A stretch of DNA of 10,679 nt from the NCBI GenBank assembly GCA_016210935.1, contig JACQTH010000605.1:1-10679 (forward strand), given 5' to 3'. Below the pieces are notes generated by a model. That model ran no database searches, was not told the origin of the DNA, and worked only from the letters and a program-made list of their open reading frames with translations. The translations under genes were made by a program, and so were the position numbers. Below, piece by piece: positions 6,352 through 10,679 of this stretch. Positions within the stretch are counted from its first letter, which is position 1, and every line of letters starts with the position of its first letter. This DNA comes from Acidobacteriota bacterium (GTDB taxonomy: Bacteria > Acidobacteriota > Vicinamibacteria > Vicinamibacterales > JACQTH01).

Positions 6352-7062
6352 ATGCGCGCCTTCACGCTCGGGGTCATCCTGCTCACCTTCGCGTCCGGGA
6401 TCCCGCAACCCGCAGCCGAGCAGGCGGCGGACCCGGATATCGTCCAGCGCTTTCTGAATCGACCCGATCCCTCGCTGACCCAGTACCGCGCCGCGCGCCG
6501 GCTCGAGGCGCGCAACGAACGATTCAAGGTCGCCGGTTGGGTCGACGCCTGCACGGAGCTCTCGCCGGAGTCGGGGTTTCGCTACCGAATCGTCTCCGAG
6601 GGCGGCAACGGCCTGATTCGCGGCCGTGTCCTGAAGAAAGCGCTCGAGACCGAGCGCGAGGCGCGCGCGAAGGGCGAAGTCGATCAAAGCCGCATCACGC
6701 CGGAGAACTACGACTTCGTGGCCGCGACGGCCGGTTCGGACGAGGAGCTCACGAAAGTGATCCTCACGCCGCGCCGCAAGAGCCGGATGCTGATCGACGG
6801 CGCCCTGTTTCTGTCGCCGGATGGCGATCTCGTCCGGATGGAAGGCCGGCCGGCGTCGAATCCGTCGTTCTGGACGCGCCGCGTGACGATCCTCCGGCTC
6901 TACGATCGCCTGGCCGGTGTGCGCGTGCCGCTTTCGCTCGAATCCACCGCGGACATCAGGATTGCCGGGCGATCGACCTTCAGAATGACCTATCAGTACT
7001 TCACGATTAACGGGCAGGAGATTCCGGGCAGCGACGCGCCTTGCCCGGTCGCGGGCCCGTAG
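6352..7062 (+). CDS. secreted protein of unknown function, possible LolA/LppX-like fold
   Basis: 236 residues with a signal peptide (hydrophobic 4-16, likely cleavage near PAA at 20-22). I do not recognise a named family. The mature part starts with a helical segment (DPDIVQRFLNRPDPSLTQYRAARRLEA), followed by alternating strands; the C-terminal half has LFLSPDGDLVRMEGRPA, LRLYDRLAGVRVPLSLESTADIRIAGRSTFRMTYQYFTINGQ. The pattern of antiparallel strands with SPDGDLVRMEG and a closing strand resembles LolA/LppX-type lipid-binding beta-folds found in secreted Acidobacteriota proteins. This is a fold guess, not a family match. One Cys near the N-terminus (about 63) and one near the C-terminus could form a disulfide. 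No clear Shine-Dalgarno precedes ATG 6352. PhzF follows after 25 bases, so the two may be co-transcribed. Confidence 0.7.
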   Translation: MRAFTLGVILLTFASGIPQPAAEQAADPDIVQRFLNRPDPSLTQYRAARRLEARNERFKVAGWVDACTELSPESGFRYRIVSEGGNGLIRGRVLKKALETEREARAKGEVDQSRITPENYDFVAATAGSDEELTKVILTPRRKSRMLIDGALFLSPDGDLVRMEGRPASNPSFWTRRVTILRLYDRLAGVRVPLSLESTADIRIAGRSTFRMTYQYFTINGQEIPGSDAPCPVAGP

Positions 7063-7087
7063 CGCAGAACCCGACGAACGTTGCCTC

Positions 7088-8002
7088 ATGCGCCGCTATC
7101 GCTATATCCATCTCGACGTCTTCACCGAGCATCTCTTTGGCGGCAACCAGCTCGCCGTCTTCGTCGAAGCCGACGGACTGAGCGACACCATCATGCAGGC
7201 GATGGCCAAGGAGATGAACTTCTCCGAATCGACCTTCGTCCTGCCGGCCCGGCGGCCGGACACCGACATCCACCTGCGTATCTTCACGCCCGAGCGCGAG
7301 CTGCCGATGGCCGGTCATCCAACCATCGGCACCGCGTTCGCCCTCGCGCACTGCGGCCGCATCGTCTCGGGTCAGGCGCAGACGGTGTTCGAGGAGGGCA
7401 TCGGGCCCGTGCCGGTGGCGCTCGAATGGCGCGCGGCGCTGAGCTTCGCATGGATGACGCAGAAGCTCCCGTCGTTCGGCCCTCGCGTCGACCGGCCTGG
7501 GCTCGCGGCGAAAGCGATCGGGCTGCCTCCTGACGCGCTCGTTCCGGACCTTCCGGTCGAAGAGGTGTCGTGCGGCGTGCCGTTCCTGATGGTGCCGCTC
7601 ATGTCGCGCGCGGCGGTCGATCGCGCCGAGGCCGATCTCGCCGCCATGCGCGAGCTCGCGCGCGCGATGGGGAAATCACAGGTCGAAGTCTTTCTCTTCT
7701 CGACCGAAAGCGCCTCCGACGGATCGGACGCCTACAGCCGGATGTTTGCGCCCTGTCTCGGGGTCGTCGAAGATCCGGCGACCGGCTCCGCCAGCGGACC
7801 GCTCGGCTCGTATCTGGTCGCGCACGGGGTCGTCCGGCCGGAACGCGCGAAGTCGATCGTCAACCTGCAAGGCGTCCGCATGGGGCGGCCCAGCTGGCTG
7901 CATGTCGATATCGGGGTCGCGCCGGATGGCCAGACGATCACGCATGTCAAAGTCGGCGGGCAGGCGGTGGTTGCGGGGGAGGGAGAGATATACGTGCCTT
8001 GA
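7088..8002 (+). CDS. PhzF-family isomerase/epimerase
   Basis: 304 residues, a normal length for the PhzF (phenazine biosynthesis PhzC/PhzF, diaminopimelate-epimerase-like) family. Seen: DVFTEHLFGGNQLAVF (10-25), the catalytic glutamate in NFSESTFV (E47), the AGHPTIGTA loop (H77), and EDPATGSASGPLGSYL (D229), which together form the active site between two hot-dog-like lobes in PhzF. Catalytic residues are intact, so it is probably an active cytosolic isomerase or hydrogen-shift enzyme. Most family members are not in phenazine clusters and have unknown substrates; nothing else here suggests phenazine synthesis, so I give no gene symbol. Start ATG 7088 places the conserved first strand (YRYIHLDVF) at the N-terminus, although no clear Shine-Dalgarno is present. 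It follows the secreted protein by 25 bases and stops 8 bases before a long inverted repeat. Confidence 0.92.
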   Translation: MRRYRYIHLDVFTEHLFGGNQLAVFVEADGLSDTIMQAMAKEMNFSESTFVLPARRPDTDIHLRIFTPERELPMAGHPTIGTAFALAHCGRIVSGQAQTVFEEGIGPVPVALEWRAALSFAWMTQKLPSFGPRVDRPGLAAKAIGLPPDALVPDLPVEEVSCGVPFLMVPLMSRAAVDRAEADLAAMRELARAMGKSQVEVFLFSTESASDGSDAYSRMFAPCLGVVEDPATGSASGPLGSYLVAHGVVRPERAKSIVNLQGVRMGRPSWLHVDIGVAPDGQTITHVKVGGQAVVAGEGEIYVP

Positions 8003-8010
8003 AGGCGCCC

Positions 8011-8171
8011 CATTTGAAAATCTGATGATTGAGGATTTGGTGACCGATTGGTGGATTTGGAATTGAGTGATTGTCGATCTATTGAGAATTGCAATCGACA
8101 GTGAATCTCCATCACTCAATTCCACAATCGACGATCAATCACCAGATTCCCAATCACCAGATTTTCAAATG
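8011..8171 (+). repeat. long AT-rich inverted repeat of GGTGATT-like units
   Basis: Bases 8011-8071 and the complement of 8171-8111 align without gaps at 49 of 61 positions, with perfect ends (CATTTGAAAATCTG side) and a perfect 11-base inner block (AATTGAGTGAT). Inside, TGTCGAT (8072-8078) and ATCGACA (8094-8100) add another stem. The arms are built from degenerate GATTTGGTGATT-like units and are far richer in A+T than the flanking genes. The element fills the phzF-glgB gap, starts 8 bases after phzF and ends 12 bases before the glgB ATG, so the glgB promoter or leader must lie in or very near it. No ORF or transposase is inside. Confidence 0.9.
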
Positions 8172-8183
8172 TAGAATCTTCTT

Positions 8184-10406
8184 ATGCCCACCCCAGTCAT
8201 CCATCCCGCGGATGAGGCGGCGGTCGAGTCGATCTCCCGCGGCACGCACGGCGACCCGTTCGCGATCCTTGGACCCCACGTCATCAACAGCAACGGCCGG
8301 GCCTTTCTTCGAATCCGCACGATGCAGCCGGGCGCCGCGCGCGTCGACCTGCTTCGCGCCGGCTCACCGGATGCGCCGCGTGCGTTCTCCCGGCGCAGCG
8401 CCGAGGGACTGTTCGAAATCGATCTCGACACCATCGAACGGGTTGACTACCGCCTTCGCGTAACGTTTGGAGACGGCCAGACGAGAGAGATCGACGATCC
8501 CTATCGCTATGGACCTGTCCTCGGCGACGTCGATCTGCATCTGTTCAACGAAGGGACGCATCGCCTGGCGTACGAGAAGCTCGGCGCCCATCTGTGGAGC
8601 GTGGGACCAGCCCACGGGGTGCTGTTCGCGGTCTGGGCCCCGAGCGCCCAGCGCGTCAGCGTCGTCGGCGACTTCAACCACTGGGATGGCCGCGCGCACC
8701 CGATGCGCGTCAGGATCCCCGCGGGCATCTGGGAAGTGTTCGTGCCGGATCTCGGCGAGGGCACCCGCTACAAGTACGAGATCCGGACCGCGTCCGGCGA
8801 TGTCTTCCTCAAGGCCGATCCGTATGCCACGTACTTCGAGATCCCTCCGGACTCCGCCTCGATCGTCTGGAACACCGGCAAGCATCAGTGGACAGACGAG
8901 ACGTGGATGCGCACCCGGCCTGGGTTCGATTCATGGCTCGAACGCCCGATGTCGGTCTATGAGGTCCACCTTGGATCGTGGGCGCGGGTGCCGGACGAGG
9001 GCCACCGATTCCTGACTTATCGGGAACTGGCGGACCGGCTCGTCCCGTACGTGAAGCACATGGGCTACACGCATATCGAGCTGCTGCCGGTGATGGAGCA
9101 CCCGTACCTGGGGTCGTGGGGCTACCAGGTGATCGGCTTCTTCGCACCGAGCAGCCGATACGGGACCCCGGAAGATTTCAAGGCGTTCGTCGATGCCTGC
9201 CACGCGGCGGACATTGGCGTCATCCTCGATTGGGTGCCCGGCCATTTCCCCAAGGACGCGCACGGCCTGGCGCGCTTCGACGGCTCGGCGTTATACGAGC
9301 ACGCGGACCCGCGCGAGGGTGAACACCGCGACTGGGGCACGTTGGTGTTCAACTACGGCCGTCATGAAGTGCGCTCGTTCCTGCTGAGCAATGCGCTCTA
9401 CTGGCTGCACGAGTACCACATCGACGGGCTGCGCGTCGACGCGGTCGCGTCGATGCTGTATCGCGACTACTCGCGGCAGCAAGGCGAATGGGTCCCCAAC
9501 GTGTTCGGCGGCCGTGAGAACATCGAGGCGATCGATTTTCTGCACCAGCTCAACATTCTGACCCACGGCGAAGCCCCCGGCAGCATCACCGCCGCCGAAG
9601 AATCGACGGCGTGGCCCGCCGTCAGTCGTCCGACGCACCTTGGCGGCCTCGGCTTCACGTACAAGTGGAACATGGGCTGGATGCACGACATCCTCGAGTA
9701 CATCCGGCAGGATGCCGTCCATCGCCGCTGGGCGCACAGCCATCTGACCTTCTCGATGCTGTACGCGTATCATGAGAATTTCATCCTCCCCTTCTCCCAC
9801 GACGAGGTCGTGCACGGGAAGGGCGCGATGCTGAACAAGATTCCGGGCGACATCTGGCGGAAATGCGCGACCCTGCGGGCCCTCTACGGCTTCATGTTCG
9901 GACATCCGGGCAAGAAGCTGATGTTCATGGGATGCGAGTTCGGGCAGTGGCGCGAGTGGGACTACGACGGGAGCCTCGAGTGGCATCTGCTGGACCACGA
10001 GCCGCACGCGGGCATCCAGCGGCTGGTGCGCGACCTGAACTCGCTCTATCGGCGTGAACGCTCGCTCCACGAGCTCGATCTCGTACCCGCCGGGTTCCGG
10101 TGGATCGACTGCAACGACAACGAGAACAGCGTCGTATCGTTCATACGCTGCTCGCGCGATCCACGCGACTTCCTCGTCTTCGTGCTGAATTTCACGCCGG
10201 TCCCCCGCCAGCACTACCGTGTCGGCGTGCCGGAAGGTGGGTGGTACGAGGAGCTCCTGAACAGCGACGCCCACATTTACGGCGGGAGCAATACGGGCAA
10301 CGCCGGCGGTGTCAGCTCCGCTCTCGTGGAAGCGCACGGCCTCCCCCACTCGATCGATCTGACCCTGCCGCCGTTATCATGTCTGGTGCTGAAGTGGCGG
10401 GGCTGA
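8184..10406 (+). CDS. glgB: 1,4-alpha-glucan (glycogen) branching enzyme GlgB, GH13
   Basis: Cytosolic enzyme that cuts an alpha-1,4 glucan chain and re-attaches it by an alpha-1,6 bond, forming glycogen branches. 740 residues, close to the Escherichia coli enzyme (728). Domains: N1 (about 18-110, GTHGDPFAILGPH), CBM48/N2 (about 144-205, FAVWAPSAQRVSVVGDFNHWDG), the GH13 barrel from MSVYEVHLGSW (256 on), and a C-terminal beta domain (about 640-738). Catalytic residues are all present: nucleophile D419 (DGLRVDAVASM), acid/base E472 (AEES) and D540 (PFSHDEVVHGKG); their spacing of 53 and 121 residues equals that in E. coli. The presence of N1 marks the long bacterial GlgB type. ATG 8184 has only a weak upstream AGAA. 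No glgA, glgC, glgP or glgX lies in the window, so the gene stands alone between two repeat elements. Confidence 0.97.
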   Translation: MPTPVIHPADEAAVESISRGTHGDPFAILGPHVINSNGRAFLRIRTMQPGAARVDLLRAGSPDAPRAFSRRSAEGLFEIDLDTIERVDYRLRVTFGDGQTREIDDPYRYGPVLGDVDLHLFNEGTHRLAYEKLGAHLWSVGPAHGVLFAVWAPSAQRVSVVGDFNHWDGRAHPMRVRIPAGIWEVFVPDLGEGTRYKYEIRTASGDVFLKADPYATYFEIPPDSASIVWNTGKHQWTDETWMRTRPGFDSWLERPMSVYEVHLGSWARVPDEGHRFLTYRELADRLVPYVKHMGYTHIELLPVMEHPYLGSWGYQVIGFFAPSSRYGTPEDFKAFVDACHAADIGVILDWVPGHFPKDAHGLARFDGSALYEHADPREGEHRDWGTLVFNYGRHEVRSFLLSNALYWLHEYHIDGLRVDAVASMLYRDYSRQQGEWVPNVFGGRENIEAIDFLHQLNILTHGEAPGSITAAEESTAWPAVSRPTHLGGLGFTYKWNMGWMHDILEYIRQDAVHRRWAHSHLTFSMLYAYHENFILPFSHDEVVHGKGAMLNKIPGDIWRKCATLRALYGFMFGHPGKKLMFMGCEFGQWREWDYDGSLEWHLLDHEPHAGIQRLVRDLNSLYRRERSLHELDLVPAGFRWIDCNDNENSVVSFIRCSRDPRDFLVFVLNFTPVPRQHYRVGVPEGGWYEELLNSDAHIYGGSNTGNAGGVSSALVEAHGLPHSIDLTLPPLSCLVLKWRG

Positions 10407-10416
10407 CGAACAGAAG

Positions 10417-10512
10417 CACGGAGATCACCAAGATCACGGAGAGCACCGAGAAATTAAGCACAAGATCTATGCATAAGCGCCTAAAACCTCTGTCATCTCC
10501 GTGTTCTCCGTG
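10417..10512 (+). repeat. CAC(A/G)GAG-type repeat with inverted arms
   Basis: CACGGAGA occurs at 10417-10424 and again at 10435-10442. The 17 bases at 10435-10451 match the complement of 10496-10512 at 15 of 17 positions, with an AT-richer centre between. The same unit type builds the repeat at 6211-6281. It fills most of the 124-base gap between glgB and the next gene and could act as a 3'-end hairpin for glgB. Confidence 0.7.
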
Positions 10513-10530
10513 TACGATGACGAGCTGCAC

Positions 10531-10679
10531 ATGAATTGGCTGTTCAAAGAAGAACCCACTCATTACAGCTTCGACGACCTCGTGCGTGACGGCAAGACCG
10601 AGTGGAGCGGCGTCAGGAACCCGCTCGCGCAAAAGCATCTCCACGAGGTCCGCAAGGGCGATCGCATCTTCTACTACCA
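10531..10679 (+). CDS. EVE-domain (PUA-like) protein, N-terminal part (3' end outside window)
   Basis: The first 49 codons of a gene that runs off the right edge. MNWLFKEEPTHYSFDDL, then KTEWSGVRNPLAQKHL and VRKGDRIFYY, is the typical start of EVE-domain proteins (about 140-160 residues; DUF55, thymocyte-nuclear-protein-1-like). In the family, the WxGVRN and GDxxFxYH segments line the pocket of a PUA/YTH-like fold that in characterised members recognises modified bases in DNA or RNA. The function of small stand-alone bacterial EVE proteins is mostly unsettled. ATG 10531 matches the usual N-terminus, but I see no Shine-Dalgarno; an in-frame GTG at 10510 lies inside the upstream repeat and is less likely. 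Only the N-terminal third can be judged. Confidence 0.85.
   Translation, partial: MNWLFKEEPTHYSFDDLVRDGKTEWSGVRNPLAQKHLHEVRKGDRIFYY

Noticed and set aside
5539..7089. 516-codon frame on the - strand across the hydrolase and the secreted protein
   Set aside because: Crosses a hairpin repeat and two genes with signal peptides; no recognisable motif.
7088..8002. Part of a phenazine biosynthesis cluster
   Set aside because: Only a PhzF-family protein is present; no other phz-type gene is near, and the family is widespread outside phenazine producers.
8011..8171. CRISPR array
   Set aside because: Short similar units are present, but they are degenerate, without constant-length spacers, and arranged as one palindrome.
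9291..10349. 352-codon - strand frame opposite glgB
   Set aside because: Shadow of the GlgB barrel, whose catalytic motifs are all intact on the + strand.

Overview
This is a GC-rich bacterial chromosome segment with mostly intact, tightly packed genes. Three intergenic gaps hold imperfect inverted repeats of simple degenerate units (CAC(A/G)GAG-type and GGTGATT-type). I associate such repeats with Acidobacteriota (Vicinamibacteria-like) genomes and metagenome bins. That assignment is an inference, since there is no rRNA or other marker gene in the window.

Left part (1-5400), potassium homeostasis. On the + strand run the C-terminal part of the K+ channel subunit KtrB, its RCK regulator KtrA, a short KdpD-like histidine kinase (DUF4118 membrane domain, HisKA and HATPase, without the KdpD/USP sensor half) and a KdpE-type response regulator. 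Gaps between them are 7-20 bases, as in one operon, and it ends at a GC-rich hairpin. Convergent to it, on the - strand, is a full-length KimA-type K+ importer. Its 5' leader (5320-5165) carries the conserved blocks and helices of the ydaO/yuaA c-di-AMP riboswitch. The Shine-Dalgarno lies directly behind the aptamer, and a plausible -10 box (CATAAT) would start transcription at the aptamer's first base. Two K+ uptake systems, a K+-type two-component system and a c-di-AMP switch therefore sit together. No kdpFABC genes are seen.

Middle part (5400-8180). A secreted alpha/beta-hydrolase-family protein appears to have lost its central part, including the nucleophile serine, in frame. After a hairpin-forming repeat come a secreted protein of unknown function (possibly LolA/LppX-like fold) and a PhzF-family isomerase, 25 bases apart.

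Right part (8180-10679). A complete GlgB glycogen branching enzyme (740 residues, all catalytic residues visible) follows a 161-base AT-rich inverted repeat. A second CAC(A/G)GAG-type repeat follows glgB. The window ends inside an EVE-domain (PUA-like) gene. No tRNA, rRNA, CRISPR array, transposase or phage gene was seen.
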